A DNA stretch of 64,000 nucleotides from JAKFWF01 sp031374115 (GCA_031374115.1 JANMNO010000039.1:1-64000), one strand, 5' to 3'; positions 17,114 through 26,307 are shown, counted from the stretch's first letter. Notes: generated by a model from the sequence alone, not told the origin. Made by a program: numbers and translations.

Positions 17114-18418
17114 TTGTTGCAGCGCACTCTGGCCCTTGTTGTTGGCGTCCTCACAACGGCGGTCGTCGCCACCGTCCTGCCGATTTATGGACAATCGAGG
17201 ACCGCGACGGGTGGGGCCGTGAAGAATACCTTGCCCGCGTTTGTGCCAGTGTCCTTTAGCGATCTGCCAGGCTGGCAACAAGACGACCACTTGGCAGCGC
17301 TCAAAACGTTCCTGAAATCGTGCGATATTATAATTGCCGCATCGAAATCCGCCAACAAGGGTGGTGTCGCGCCGACCACACCTGCGCTGCTGAGCGCCTG
17401 CGACGAAGGCCTGCGGCTCAACATTAAAAGTCTCACGGCAACGGGGGCTAGGTCATTCTTTGAAACGCATTTCACGCCTCATAGAATTGAGCATAACAGT
17501 CCCGCAGGGCTACTGACGGGCTATTACGAACCGGTGATCGCCGGATCGCGAAGGCCGACCCCGAAGTTTTCGATCCCGATATACACGCGGCCGCCAGATC
17601 TTGTGAACCTTGTTGAGGAAAGTCAGCGCGGCGCGAAGGATGGAACGTTAACCCATGCGCGCAAGACGGCTACGGGGACTGAGCCCTATGCGACGCGCGC
17701 CGAGATCGAACAGGGTGCGTTGCAGGGCAAGGGCCTCGAGCTGATGTATCTTGCCAGTTCGGTGGATGCGTTTTTCATGCAAATCCAAGGATCTGGCCGC
17801 ATCAAGTTACCGGATGGCTCGATGGTGCGGGTGAGTTACGATGGAAAAAACGGCCACCCTTACACGTCGATAGGGCGTCATTTGATCGACAGCGGGCTTT
17901 TACCAGCGGATAAAATGTCGCTTGCAGCACTAGGTGATTGGCTGAAAGCGGATCCAGAACGCGGCAGACGCGTCATGTGGCAAAATAAATCGTATGTCTT
18001 CTTCCGTGAGCTTAAGGGAAAAGAATCGGAGGGTGCACTTGGTGTGCTGCACATTCCGCTGACAACCGGGCGATCGCTCGCAGTCGATGCCGGTGTACAC
18101 GCAATCGGAACGCCCGTTTATGTCAGTGCACCAACGCTCATGCACGCGTCGAAGACAGGCGGCTATCATCGATTGATGGTGGCGCAGGACGTTGGATCGG
18201 CGATCAAAGGGCCGGAGCGCGGAGATATTTATTTCGGAACCGGGGACGCCGCTGGAAAGCTTGCCGGCGTCACGAAACATCCCGCCTCCTTTCTTGTTCT
18301 GTTGCCGCACGGGCTGACAACACAGGCAGCCGTTATCGGAAGTGGCAAGCCTGCAAATACGACGCAGCCAGCCACCGCATCCTCTAGCTCACATCCATCG
18401 TCCCGTGCCGAGCCATGA
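17114..18418 (+). CDS. mltA: membrane-bound lytic murein transglycosylase A
   Basis: Cleaves peptidoglycan glycan strands to 1,6-anhydromuropeptides. The 434-residue protein opens with a hydrophobic signal segment (LALVVGVLTTAVVATVLP), then the MltA barrel (GLLTGYYEPVIAGS) and a 3D domain with the catalytic aspartate in AQDVGSAIKGPERGD. No lipobox is evident. The start is TTG at 17114 with GGAGG upstream. Its stop overlaps the smr start by four bases. Confidence 0.93.
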   Translation: MLQRTLALVVGVLTTAVVATVLPIYGQSRTATGGAVKNTLPAFVPVSFSDLPGWQQDDHLAALKTFLKSCDIIIAASKSANKGGVAPTTPALLSACDEGLRLNIKSLTATGARSFFETHFTPHRIEHNSPAGLLTGYYEPVIAGSRRPTPKFSIPIYTRPPDLVNLVEESQRGAKDGTLTHARKTATGTEPYATRAEIEQGALQGKGLELMYLASSVDAFFMQIQGSGRIKLPDGSMVRVSYDGKNGHPYTSIGRHLIDSGLLPADKMSLAALGDWLKADPERGRRVMWQNKSYVFFRELKGKESEGALGVLHIPLTTGRSLAVDAGVHAIGTPVYVSAPTLMHASKTGGYHRLMVAQDVGSAIKGPERGDIYFGTGDAAGKLAGVTKHPASFLVLLPHGLTTQAAVIGSGKPANTTQPATASSSSHPSSRAEP

Positions 18419-19032
18419 AACGGCGTGGCAAGGACGGACTTTCGAGTGAAGACGAGGCATTGTGGGCCCACGTCGCCCGATCGGTCACACGCATGGAGCA
18501 AAGACGTCGAGCCAACCGGCCGGGACGTGCCGATGACGAGACGGACGTTCATCCTAAGCGCTTGAAAGCTGCGACTGGTACTATTTCGAAGGTGACAACC
18601 GGCCTGACACACCCAGCACCAGCGGTGCGACCGCCGATACGATCACCTGGGCCCGGCACCATTGAGCCCCGCAAGGCCAAGCGGGTCGCCAAAGGCCGCG
18701 ATGAGATCGAGGCGCGGATTGATTTGCACGGCATGCGTCAGGCAGAAGCGCACGGCGTGTTGCGCGGTTTTCTGATGCGCGCACATCAGAGCGGTCTGCG
18801 GATGGTGCTCGTGATCACGGGCAAAGGTCGAGCAGACGATCACGATCGGCACGCTCCATTCGTTATGTTTCAGGATCGCGATCGAGGTGTGCTGCGGCGC
18901 AACGTGCCGCGCTGGCTCGCCGAGCCCGAGTTGCGTTCGATTGTCGTCGGCCACACCAATGCTCACGTGAAACACGGCGGCGATGGCGCGTTCTACGTGC
19001 AACTGCGCAACCGCGACAAGCATCGAGGCTGA
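18415..19032 (+). CDS. Smr domain protein (SmrA-like nuclease family)
   Basis: The C-terminal Smr domain runs from about residue 95: IDLHGMRQAEAH with the LDLHG-type motif, VLVITGKG, then the VKHGGDGAFYVQLRN end typical of the stand-alone family. The N-terminal 90 residues are basic and disordered. Smr domains bind or nick nucleic acid; the substrate here is unknown. It is translationally coupled to mltA (ATGA overlap), a pairing common in Hyphomicrobiales. Confidence 0.9.
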   Translation: MKRRGKDGLSSEDEALWAHVARSVTRMEQRRRANRPGRADDETDVHPKRLKAATGTISKVTTGLTHPAPAVRPPIRSPGPGTIEPRKAKRVAKGRDEIEARIDLHGMRQAEAHGVLRGFLMRAHQSGLRMVLVITGKGRADDHDRHAPFVMFQDRDRGVLRRNVPRWLAEPELRSIVVGHTNAHVKHGGDGAFYVQLRNRDKHRG

Positions 19033-19073
19033 GTTATCGTCGCGTGGGTTGGGCTAGACGGGGCTTGCCGGTC

Positions 19074-19113
19074 GTAACCCAACCACTTCGATGCTATCTG
19101 AAAGTGGGGTTAC
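19074..19113. terminator. bulged hairpin between convergent smr and rimM
   Basis: GTAACC plus CCACTT on the left pair with AAGTGG plus GGTTAC on the right, giving a 12-bp stem with a three-base bulge and a loop of about 13 bases. There is no T-run on either side, so termination is inferred mainly from its place between two convergent genes. Confidence 0.4.
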
Positions 19114-19140
19114 GGACGCGAGAGAGTGTCCTAAACCAAC

Positions 19141-19686
19141 CTACGCATCGTCCTTCGGTTCGTCTTCCGGCTTGCTGCCATCGTCAGGCGGGATGATTAC
19201 GGTAACGCGGCCAGCCGCGATGTCGACTTGAGGCACATTAGCTTCGGCAAACGGCACGAACTCGGTCTTCAACGTGCCATCAAATTGGATCTCAAGGAGG
19301 TCCCCGGCGCCGAAGTTCTCGACGGCCGTGATGCGCCCCATGTGCGAGCCAGCTGGATCGACAGCTTCGAGCCCGATCAGATCGTTGTAGAAGTATTCGC
19401 CGGCTGCCGTTTCGCCCAACGCCAAGCGTGGCACATGAAGGGCAGTGCCTTTGAGCGCCTCTGCTGCATTGCGATCCGCTACGCCAGCAATGCGCACAAC
19501 GACGCCCTTCGGCGTCACCCGAACGACCTTGAGCTTGTACGACTTCGTGCCGGTGGCGTCAGTCAACGGTCCGTAGGCTTCGATGTCGGCCGGGTCGCTG
19601 GTGTAGGTCTTGATCACGACCTCGCCGCGGATGCCATGCGCACCCGCAACGTGACCGAGGAGAACGCGTTTTTGGGCGTCAGGCAT
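19141..19686 (-). CDS. rimM: 16S rRNA processing protein RimM
   Basis: Assembly factor for the 30S head domain that binds S19. The N-terminal barrel starts LLGHVAGAHGIRGEVVIKTYT and the PRC-barrel half shows YFYNDLIGLEAVD and LLEIQF. The C-terminus is extended and acidic (KPEDEPKDDA). 181 residues. It lies 150 bases downstream of rpsP. The usual next genes, trmD and rplS, are not here; the operon ends against smr. Confidence 0.94.
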   Translation of the reverse strand: MPDAQKRVLLGHVAGAHGIRGEVVIKTYTSDPADIEAYGPLTDATGTKSYKLKVVRVTPKGVVVRIAGVADRNAAEALKGTALHVPRLALGETAAGEYFYNDLIGLEAVDPAGSHMGRITAVENFGAGDLLEIQFDGTLKTEFVPFAEANVPQVDIAAGRVTVIIPPDDGSKPEDEPKDDA

Positions 19687-19760
19687 TTTTCACCGGCGCT
19701 GACCTTAAATGTCGGATCGGGACACGAGGCGCAGTTCGCGTGTTAAAAACCCTTACGCGA

Positions 19761-19790
19761 TGGATTCCCGGGACGAGCCCGGGATGGTAG
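19761..19790. repeat. REP-like palindrome between rpsP and rimM
   Basis: TCCCGGG (19766-19772) and CCCGGGA (19778-19784) form a perfect 7-bp stem with loop ACGAG, flanked by TGGAT and TGG. This resembles the short extragenic palindromes scattered in rhizobial genomes. I see only one copy in this window. In the rpsP-rimM transcript it could stabilise or partly terminate the message. Confidence 0.5.
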
Positions 19791-19838
19791 CGGTAGGGTG
19801 GTGCCAGCGCGGATACGAGGCTGACAATCACTTCAGGC

Positions 19839-20207
19839 TTAAGCTGCGGCGGGAGCTTCCTTGGCTTTGGCTTCGGCCTTGGCGGCTTCGGCTTTCTCGC
19901 GCTCGACGCGCTTCTTCTTTGGCAATGCCTTCTCGGGATTGACCGGGGCGGTCCGCTTCATCAGGCCGTTGGCATCCAGGATACGCGCGACGCGATCCGA
20001 CGGCTGGGCGCCAACCGACAACCAATACTTTGCGCGCTCGACATCGAGCTTAACGCGGGCTTCGTCGGTTTTCGGCAGCATCGGGTTAAAGGTGCCGATC
20101 TGCTCGATGTAGCGGCCATCGCGCGGCGAGGCGCTATGGGCGACGACGATGTAATAGTAAGGGCGCTTCTTCGCGCCGCCGCGTGACAGGCGGATCTTGG
20201 TGGACAT
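19839..20207 (-). CDS. rpsP: 30S ribosomal protein S16
   Basis: Small-subunit ribosomal protein. The body MSTKIRLSRGGAKKRPYYYI through GAQPSDRVARILDANGLM is typical; residues 85-122 are a Lys/Glu/Ala-rich tail common in alphaproteobacteria. It lies 86 bases downstream of ffh with a hairpin in the gap and 150 bases upstream of rimM. Confidence 0.97.
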   Translation of the reverse strand: MSTKIRLSRGGAKKRPYYYIVVAHSASPRDGRYIEQIGTFNPMLPKTDEARVKLDVERAKYWLSVGAQPSDRVARILDANGLMKRTAPVNPEKALPKKKRVEREKAEAAKAEAKAKEAPAAA

Positions 20208-20256
20208 TGGTCGTCTCCTGGTTGGTTAAAATTATGCGCTGATTTGTGACTGCTGA

Positions 20257-20281
20257 AGTTGGCGTAACGCGCCGACCAACT
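20257..20281. promoter_or_regulatory. leader hairpin between ffh and rpsP
   Basis: AGTTGG (20257-20262) and CCAACT (20276-20281) pair around a loop that can pair further. It is in the 86-base gap, 50-74 bases upstream of the rpsP start on the minus strand. It could be an ffh attenuator or an rpsP leader element; no T-run is seen. Confidence 0.35.
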
Positions 20282-20293
20282 CCCGCTAGAAAT

Positions 20294-21847
20294 TCATTTT
20301 TTCTTTCCCGGCAATCCGGGGAGGCCAGGGAAGCGCGCGCCACCTAGACCAGGCAACCCGTCACTGCCGCCGAGACCGGGAAGCCTGGGTATGCCACCTG
20401 GCATCGGTGGCATGCCCTTCGGCATCTCGCCCTTTTTCAGGCTTTCGATCATCTCTGGCGTGAAGTCGGAGGATTGCGGCATACCGCCACCGCCCATGCC
20501 GCCGCCGCTAAGCCCGAGCATGCCGGCCATCTTGCCCATCATGCCTTTGTTCTTGCCCATCGCCTTCATCATGTCGGCCATGTCCCGGTGCTGCTTTAAC
20601 AGCCGGTTGATCTCCTCGACCTTGGCACCGGCGCCGGCAGCGATCCGGCGCTTCCGTTTGCCATCCAACATCTTCGGCGCGCGGCGCTCCTTCGGTGTCA
20701 TCGACATGATGATCGCATGCTGACGCTTCAGCATCTTTTCGCCAACGCCGGTGTCGGCCATCTGCGACTTGAGCTTGGCGACGCCCGGCATCATGCCCAT
20801 GATGCCGCCGAGCCCGCCCATCTTTTCCATCTGCTTGAGCTGATCAGCCATATCCTGCAGATCGAACCCACCCTTCTGCATTTTGGCAGCCATCTTCGCC
20901 GCTTGATCGGCATCGACGACACCGGCAGCCTTCTCGACAAGGCTCAGGATGTCGCCCATGCCGAGGATGCGATTGGCGATGCGGTCAGGATGGAAATCCT
21001 CGAGCGCGTCCCACTTTTCGCCAACGCCCATCAGCTTGATCGGGCGGCCGGTGATGGCGCGCATCGACAGTGCCGCGCCGCCGCGACCGTCGCCGTCGAC
21101 GCGCGTCAGTACGATGCCCGTGACGCCGAGGCGGCCTTCGAACGCTTTCGCCGTGTTGACGGCGTCCTGGCCGGTGAGCGCGTCCGCAACGAGCAGTGTT
21201 TCGTGTGGCATAGTTGCGGCTTTGACAGCGGCCACTTCCTCCATCAGCACTTCGTCGATCGTCGTGCGGCCGGCAGTATCGAGCAGCACCACATCGAAGC
21301 CGCCGAGCCGGGCCGCTTCCATAGCGCGCCTGGCGATGTCGAGCGGCTGCTGGCCAGCTATGATCGGCAAAGTCTCGACTCTGGTCTGCTCGCCCAGCAC
21401 GCGAAGCTGTTCTTGAGCCGCCGGACGCCGCGTATCGAGCGACGCCATCAGGACCTTCTTTCGGTCCCGATTGGTCAAGCGGTAGGCGATCTTGGCGGTT
21501 GTAGTGGTCTTGCCGGAGCCCTGCAGGCCGACCATCAATATCGCGACCGGTGGCTGCGCGATGAGGTCGATCGGCTGGGCATTGGAGCCGAGCATCGCGA
21601 CCAGCTCATCGTAGACGATCTTGACCACCATCTGGCCGGGCGTCACTGACTTGATGACGTTCTGCCCGACGGCTTTCGCCTTCACCTTGCCGGTGAATTC
21701 CTTGACCACATCCAGCGCAACGTCAGCTTCGAGTAGCGCGCGGCGAACCTCCCGCATCGCTTCCGTCACGTCCGCTTCGCTCAACGCACCGCGGCGCGTG
21801 AGTTTATCGAGGACGCCGGATAAGCGTTCGGAGAGGGACTGGAACAT
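20294..21847 (-). CDS. ffh: signal recognition particle protein Ffh
   Basis: SRP54 homologue that binds signal sequences and 4.5S RNA and docks on FtsY. The 517-residue protein has the N domain, the G domain with GLQGSGKTTTTAKIA near residue 107, DTRRPAAQEQL, DTAGR and TRVDGDGRGGAAL, then a methionine-rich M domain. The last 60 residues are very rich in Gly, Met and Pro, longer than in enteric bacteria. Its receptor gene ftsY is at 25243. Confidence 0.97.
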   Translation of the reverse strand: MFQSLSERLSGVLDKLTRRGALSEADVTEAMREVRRALLEADVALDVVKEFTGKVKAKAVGQNVIKSVTPGQMVVKIVYDELVAMLGSNAQPIDLIAQPPVAILMVGLQGSGKTTTTAKIAYRLTNRDRKKVLMASLDTRRPAAQEQLRVLGEQTRVETLPIIAGQQPLDIARRAMEAARLGGFDVVLLDTAGRTTIDEVLMEEVAAVKAATMPHETLLVADALTGQDAVNTAKAFEGRLGVTGIVLTRVDGDGRGGAALSMRAITGRPIKLMGVGEKWDALEDFHPDRIANRILGMGDILSLVEKAAGVVDADQAAKMAAKMQKGGFDLQDMADQLKQMEKMGGLGGIMGMMPGVAKLKSQMADTGVGEKMLKRQHAIIMSMTPKERRAPKMLDGKRKRRIAAGAGAKVEEINRLLKQHRDMADMMKAMGKNKGMMGKMAGMLGLSGGGMGGGGMPQSSDFTPEMIESLKKGEMPKGMPPMPGGIPRLPGLGGSDGLPGLGGARFPGLPGLPGKKK

Positions 21848-21870
21848 GGTGAGCTAGCCTTTTAGTCGTA

Positions 21871-22515
21871 TCAAGCGCCGGCAACCTTCATGGCCTGGAA
21901 GTCGACCATGACGTGTTCCTGATATGGTTTGCGCGAGCTCAATCGGCCATACCAATGCTCGACATTACCAAGGGCGGGCCGTTCTAAGGCCAAGTTGAAA
22001 TAGCGGTACATCATCGTGCCCACGGCGATATCGGCCATCGTCAGTTGGTCGCCGCAGATGAAGGTGCGGCCATCCAGATGGCGGTCGAGGATGCCGAGCT
22101 TGTCGCCGGCACGCTTTGCGGCCGCTGCAATGCCAGCCGTGTCGCGATCCTTGGCGGCGGTGCGGATCATGCCCAAAAAGCATACGCCAATGATATCGCG
22201 ATATAATTCCGTGATCGACCATTCCATCCACTGATCGGCGCGGGCATAGGCGTGACGTCCTTCGGGAGCCAGCGTGCCGCGTCCATACTGCTCCGAGAGA
22301 TAGCGCAGGATGGCGCTCGATTCCCAAAGCGTGAATCCGTTGTCGTCGAGGACGGGCACAAGGCGGTTCGGGTTCAATCTACCGAATTCAGGTGTGTCGA
22401 GTTTGCCGAAGGCGGCACCGGCGTCGATGCGCTCGTGCGGCAGCCCGAGCTCGCCAACGGCCCACATGACCTTTTGCACGTTGACTGAAGTCTTGCGTCC
22501 CCAAATCTTCAACAT
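21871..22515 (-). CDS. glutathione S-transferase family protein
   Basis: A 214-residue GST. The N-terminal thioredoxin fold has KIWGRKTSVNVQKVMWAVGE, whose early Ser likely activates the thiol, and the cis-Pro loop LVPVLDDNGFTLWESSAIL that binds glutathione. The C-terminal helical domain ends with DRHLDGRTFICGDQLTMADI. I chose ATG at 22515 because AAGGAG is ideally placed; the open frame begins 21 bases upstream. The substrate is unknown. It is 23 bases upstream of ffh on the same strand and may be co-transcribed. Confidence 0.9.
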   Translation of the reverse strand: MLKIWGRKTSVNVQKVMWAVGELGLPHERIDAGAAFGKLDTPEFGRLNPNRLVPVLDDNGFTLWESSAILRYLSEQYGRGTLAPEGRHAYARADQWMEWSITELYRDIIGVCFLGMIRTAAKDRDTAGIAAAAKRAGDKLGILDRHLDGRTFICGDQLTMADIAVGTMMYRYFNLALERPALGNVEHWYGRLSSRKPYQEHVMVDFQAMKVAGA

Positions 22516-22829
22516 TGCGCTAACTCCTTCGCACAAAGCAGTTTATCACCCGAGAGCGCAACGCGCTGACGGATGTTGACCCCCAAGCCTCCCGGGTTAT
22601 GCGGCGTGCAAACCCATGTGCAAGGCGGCGGCTCGATGGTTCGGGCCGTAATGATTGGACGGTTCAATGCTCCAGGAAGCCGCGCATGTCAAACAAATAG
22701 CCGTCGTCTCGGCCTGCTAGAACGGCAGAATGCTCGCTTAAAACCGAGCTGATTCGTGGCATACTCGACGGATCGTCACTCGAAGGCGCGTCTGTCATTT
22801 AACAGGCAGGCGAAATCTGGGAGGATGTC
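22516..22829. other. spacer with no gene seen
   Basis: These 314 bases separate the divergent GST and small membrane protein genes. I see no conserved ORF, tRNA or strong hairpin. A weak promoter-like CATACT hexamer lies at about 22760 on the plus strand, but no convincing -35 partner is present. Promoters for both genes are expected here. Confidence 0.5.
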
Positions 22830-23036
22830 ATGACCAGACGCACGACGCGGGTCCTTTGGGGGTTGATCGGTCTGTGTTTGTTCGCGGGCGGGGCGATCAG
22901 TGTTGCCTTGTTCATTGGGCCTCCCGATTGGGCCCGATCCGTGGATCTGCGAAGACTTGAAGTTCTGCTTGACGGCATGGCCCTGCTGTTTTGGATGCTG
23001 GTATTCGCGTTCTATTGGGCCAACAAGAAGGACTGA
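22830..23036 (+). CDS. small two-helix membrane protein
   Basis: A 68-residue protein with two hydrophobic helices (VLWGLIGLCLFAGGAISVALFI and the MALLFWMLVFAFYW region) joined by a short basic loop with WARSVDLRRLE, ending in NKKD. GGGAGGA is well placed seven bases before the ATG, which makes the small gene credible. I do not recognise a family. It lies 61 bases upstream of dapF. Confidence 0.7.
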   Translation: MTRRTTRVLWGLIGLCLFAGGAISVALFIGPPDWARSVDLRRLEVLLDGMALLFWMLVFAFYWANKKD

Positions 23037-23097
23037 TCGCAGAGTTCATCGAATTGAGCGATTGTCAGCGGCGTGCAGCTTCGCCATATAACGTTGC

Positions 23098-23979
23098 ATG
23101 ACGCAACGCGCCGCCAGCGACCCACTGTCCTTCAGCAAGATGAACGGCCTCGGGAACGAGATCGTCGTTGTCGATTTGCGTGGGACCAAGCGCGTCATTA
23201 CTGCGGATGAAGCACGCGCCATCGCGGCCGATCCGTTGTCGCGGTTCGATCAGTTGATGGTGCTACATGACGCCAAAACTCGCGGCACTGAAGCGTTCAT
23301 TCGGATTTACAATACCGATGGCTCAGAGGCCGAGGCGTGCGGCAATGGCATGCGCTGCGTTGGTTGGATGACCCAAAAAGCAACTAAGCGTCAGCACTTC
23401 AAATTCGAAACGCTTCCTGGCATTTTGGATGTCGCGGTTGGAGGGCAAGACCGCATCACCGTCGATATGGGCGAGCCGCGGTTTGCTTGGAACGAGATTC
23501 CACTTGCCGAGCCCTTCCACGATACACGGCGCATCGAATTGCAAATCGGACCGATCGACAATCCTATCCTGCACTCGCCCTCAGTTGTGAACGTCGGCAA
23601 TCCGCATGCCGTGTTTTGGGTCAAGGACGTCGCAATTTATGATCTTGGCCGGTTTGGTCCGATGCTGGAAAACCATCCTATTTTCCCTGAACGAGCGAAT
23701 ATATCCCTCGCCCGCGTCACCTCACCAATCTCGATCACTTTGAGAACCTGGGAGCGCGGCGCCGGCTTGACTCGCGCCTGTGGTTCGGCTGCCTGTGCGG
23801 CAGCCGTGCTCGGCGCGCGCACGAAGCGAACGGATCGCAAAGTTACGGTGACCGTTCCTGGTGGTCAGTTGGAAATCGAATGGACAACAGCAAACCGGAT
23901 CTTGATGGCTGGTCCGGCGACTGAAGAATACGCAGGCGTGTTCGATTTTTCGCTTGGCCGAGCGCAGCGGTTGAATTGA
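23098..23979 (+). CDS. dapF: diaminopimelate epimerase DapF
   Basis: Converts LL- to meso-diaminopimelate for lysine and peptidoglycan. Both catalytic cysteines are in their motifs, EACGNGMRCVG near residue 80 and TRACGSAACAAAV near residue 225. The 293-residue length is normal. mtaB follows four bases after the stop and ftsY after that, a gene order seen in many Hyphomicrobiales. Confidence 0.96.
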   Translation: MTQRAASDPLSFSKMNGLGNEIVVVDLRGTKRVITADEARAIAADPLSRFDQLMVLHDAKTRGTEAFIRIYNTDGSEAEACGNGMRCVGWMTQKATKRQHFKFETLPGILDVAVGGQDRITVDMGEPRFAWNEIPLAEPFHDTRRIELQIGPIDNPILHSPSVVNVGNPHAVFWVKDVAIYDLGRFGPMLENHPIFPERANISLARVTSPISITLRTWERGAGLTRACGSAACAAAVLGARTKRTDRKVTVTVPGGQLEIEWTTANRILMAGPATEEYAGVFDFSLGRAQRLN

Positions 23980-23983
23980 ACCC

Positions 23984-25246
23984 ATGCGCGAACCAACAAT
24001 CATTACGCTGGGGTGTCGGCTCAATGCTTATGAGTCGGAAGTTATGCGCCAGCATGCGGCCGCGGCGGGGTTGAGTGATACCGTCATCGTGAACACTTGC
24101 GCAGTTACTGCCGAGTCCGTTCGCCAGGCGGGCCAACAAATCCGGCGGCTGCGACGGGAAAACCCGGCGGCACAAATTATCGTAACCGGCTGTGCCGCAC
24201 AGATCGAGCCGCAACGGTTCGCCGCCATGCCTGAAGTCGACCGCGTGATCGGCAATGCGGAGAAGATGAAGGCTTCGACATTCGCGGGGATTGCGACCGG
24301 TGCCAGCGAGCGCGTTGTCGTCAACGATATCATGAGCGTGCGTGAAACGGCCTCACACCTGATCGATGGATTTGGGGTGCTGCCGCGCGGCTATGTGCAG
24401 GTGCAGAACGGCTGCGATCATCGATGCACATTTTGCATCATCCCCTTTGGCCGGGGGGCTTCACGATCGGTGCCGGCCGGCGAAGTCGTCGCGCAGGTGC
24501 GGCGACTGGTCGAAAACGGTTGCGGCGAGATTGTTCTGACTGGCGTTGATATCACGTCATACGGCCCGGATTTACCTGGCGATATGACGCTTGGCCGTCT
24601 CGTTCGAAGTGTGCTGAAACACGTGCCCGAACTAAGGCGCCTTCGACTGTCATCGATCGATCAGACCGAGATCGATCGCGATCTGTTAGATGCCATCGTC
24701 AGCGAGCCAAGGCTGATGCCGCACCTCCATCTGTCGATGCAGTCCGGCGACGACATGATCTTGAAGCGCATGAAGCGGCGGCATCTTTCCGCGGACGCGA
24801 TTGGCTTTTGCCGCGAGGTGCGACGGTTACGCCCGGACATTGTCTTCGGCGCGGATCTGATCGCCGGCTTTCCGACGGAAACGGAAGAGATGTTCCAGAA
24901 TACGCTTCGCATCGTTGATGAGTGCGAACTGACGTTTCTGCACGTGTTTCCATATTCCCCCCGAAGGCAAACGCCGGCCGCGCGCATGCCTCAATTGCCG
25001 AAAGCGGAGGTGAAGCAACGCGCGGCCCGTTTGCGCGCCAAGGGCGGTGGTGTGCTGCGCACTTACTTCGGTTCGCTGAAGGGCGTGACGACCGAAGTCA
25101 TGATGGAGAACGCTCGCGTTGGTCGCACGGCTCATTTTGCCGAAGTAGAGATCGGACGGTCTCAACAGTGTGAAGCGGGTAGCTTCAGACTGATAAAAAT
25201 CAACGGTCACGACGAGCGGCGTCTCAGCGGCACGGTTGCTACATGA
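23984..25246 (+). CDS. mtaB: tRNA t6A37 methylthiotransferase MtaB
   Basis: Radical-SAM enzyme that adds a methylthio group to t6A37 of tRNA. Three N-terminal cysteines for the auxiliary cluster are present (LGCRLNAYESE, VNTCAVTAE, VTGCAAQ), and the radical SAM cluster motif is CDHRCTFC. It lacks a clear long TRAM domain but keeps a C-terminal TTEVMMENAR segment. 420 residues. The stop overlaps the ftsY start by four bases. Confidence 0.93.
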   Translation: MREPTIITLGCRLNAYESEVMRQHAAAAGLSDTVIVNTCAVTAESVRQAGQQIRRLRRENPAAQIIVTGCAAQIEPQRFAAMPEVDRVIGNAEKMKASTFAGIATGASERVVVNDIMSVRETASHLIDGFGVLPRGYVQVQNGCDHRCTFCIIPFGRGASRSVPAGEVVAQVRRLVENGCGEIVLTGVDITSYGPDLPGDMTLGRLVRSVLKHVPELRRLRLSSIDQTEIDRDLLDAIVSEPRLMPHLHLSMQSGDDMILKRMKRRHLSADAIGFCREVRRLRPDIVFGADLIAGFPTETEEMFQNTLRIVDECELTFLHVFPYSPRRQTPAARMPQLPKAEVKQRAARLRAKGGGVLRTYFGSLKGVTTEVMMENARVGRTAHFAEVEIGRSQQCEAGSFRLIKINGHDERRLSGTVAT

Positions 25247-26307
25247 CAGATGCACCGAAGAAGCCCGGCTTGATGGGCCGGTTGTTTGGTCGTGCCGCGC
25301 CAAGCACCGTCGCGACGGCCGATGATGCGAAGGTCGACACTGTAGAAATGGCTGGGCCTGATGAGCCTGCGCTGGAAATGAAGCCCGAACCCAGGAAGGG
25401 CTGGTTTGCTCGTCTGACATCCGGCCTTTCGAAGACGTCGTCCAAGCTTGCGGAAGGCATCACCGGCGTTTTCACCAAGCGCAAGCTTGATGCAGAAACG
25501 TTAGGCGACCTCGAAGATGTGCTCATCCAAGCCGACCTCGGCGTCGAGACAGCGTCGCGGATAACCGCCGCGCTGTCGAAAAATCGCCTCGATAAGACGA
25601 TCACGCCTGAAGAAGTTCGTGAGGTGCTCGCCAGCGAGGTCGAGCGGGTGCTGGAACGTGTAGCTAAGCCACTGATGATTAACGCCAGTCATAAGCCTCA
25701 CGTTATTTTGGTCGTCGGCGTCAATGGCGGCGGCAAGACCACGACGATTGGTAAACTGGCCAGCCAATATCGCGCCGAGGGTCGTAAGGTGGTGCTCGCT
25801 GCAGGAGATACGTTCCGAGCCGCTGCGATCGATCAACTGAAGGTTTGGGGCGAGCGAACCGGGGCCATCGTCATCGCGGGGAACGTCGGCTCCGATTCGT
25901 CGGGTCTCGCATTCGACGCGATGCGGGAAGCACGCGAACAGTCTGCCGACGTGCTGATTATCGATACGGCCGGCCGGCTGCAAAACAAGCAAGCCCTGAT
26001 GGAAGAACTCGAGAAGGTCATTCGTGTCATTCGCAAGGGCGACGCAAGCGCACCCCATGACGTCGTACTAGTACTCGATGCGACGACCGGCCAGAACGCA
26101 ATGTCGCAGGTGGATGTGTTTCGCCAGCGGTCGGGCGTTACGGGCCTTGTTATGACAAAATTGGACGGTACCGCCCGCGGTGGAATTCTGGTGGCGATCG
26201 CCGCCAAGCATGGTCTTCCTGTTCATGCCATCGGCGTCGGTGAAGGTGTAGATGATCTGCACAGCTTCAATGCGGCAGAGTTTGCGCGCGCGATTGCGCT
26301 CGGATAA
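25243..26307 (+). CDS. ftsY: SRP receptor FtsY
   Basis: Membrane-associated GTPase that receives ribosome-SRP complexes. The first 70 residues are a short variable, charged A region, followed by the NG domain with GVNGGGKTTTIGKLA near residue 160, DTFRAAAIDQL, DTAGRLQNK and TKLDGTARGG. The length of 354 residues fits alphaproteobacterial FtsY. It is translationally coupled to mtaB. Partner Ffh is encoded at 20294. Confidence 0.96.
   Translation: MTDAPKKPGLMGRLFGRAAPSTVATADDAKVDTVEMAGPDEPALEMKPEPRKGWFARLTSGLSKTSSKLAEGITGVFTKRKLDAETLGDLEDVLIQADLGVETASRITAALSKNRLDKTITPEEVREVLASEVERVLERVAKPLMINASHKPHVILVVGVNGGGKTTTIGKLASQYRAEGRKVVLAAGDTFRAAAIDQLKVWGERTGAIVIAGNVGSDSSGLAFDAMREAREQSADVLIIDTAGRLQNKQALMEELEKVIRVIRKGDASAPHDVVLVLDATTGQNAMSQVDVFRQRSGVTGLVMTKLDGTARGGILVAIAAKHGLPVHAIGVGEGVDDLHSFNAAEFARAIALG

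Noticed and set aside
18963..18974. parS-like half site TCACGTGAAACA in smr
   Set aside because: The left arm is mismatched at four positions, so ParB binding is unlikely.
20717..21649. 310-codon open frame on the plus strand
   Set aside because: It lies wholly antisense to ffh, has the biased composition of a shadow frame and no recognisable domain.
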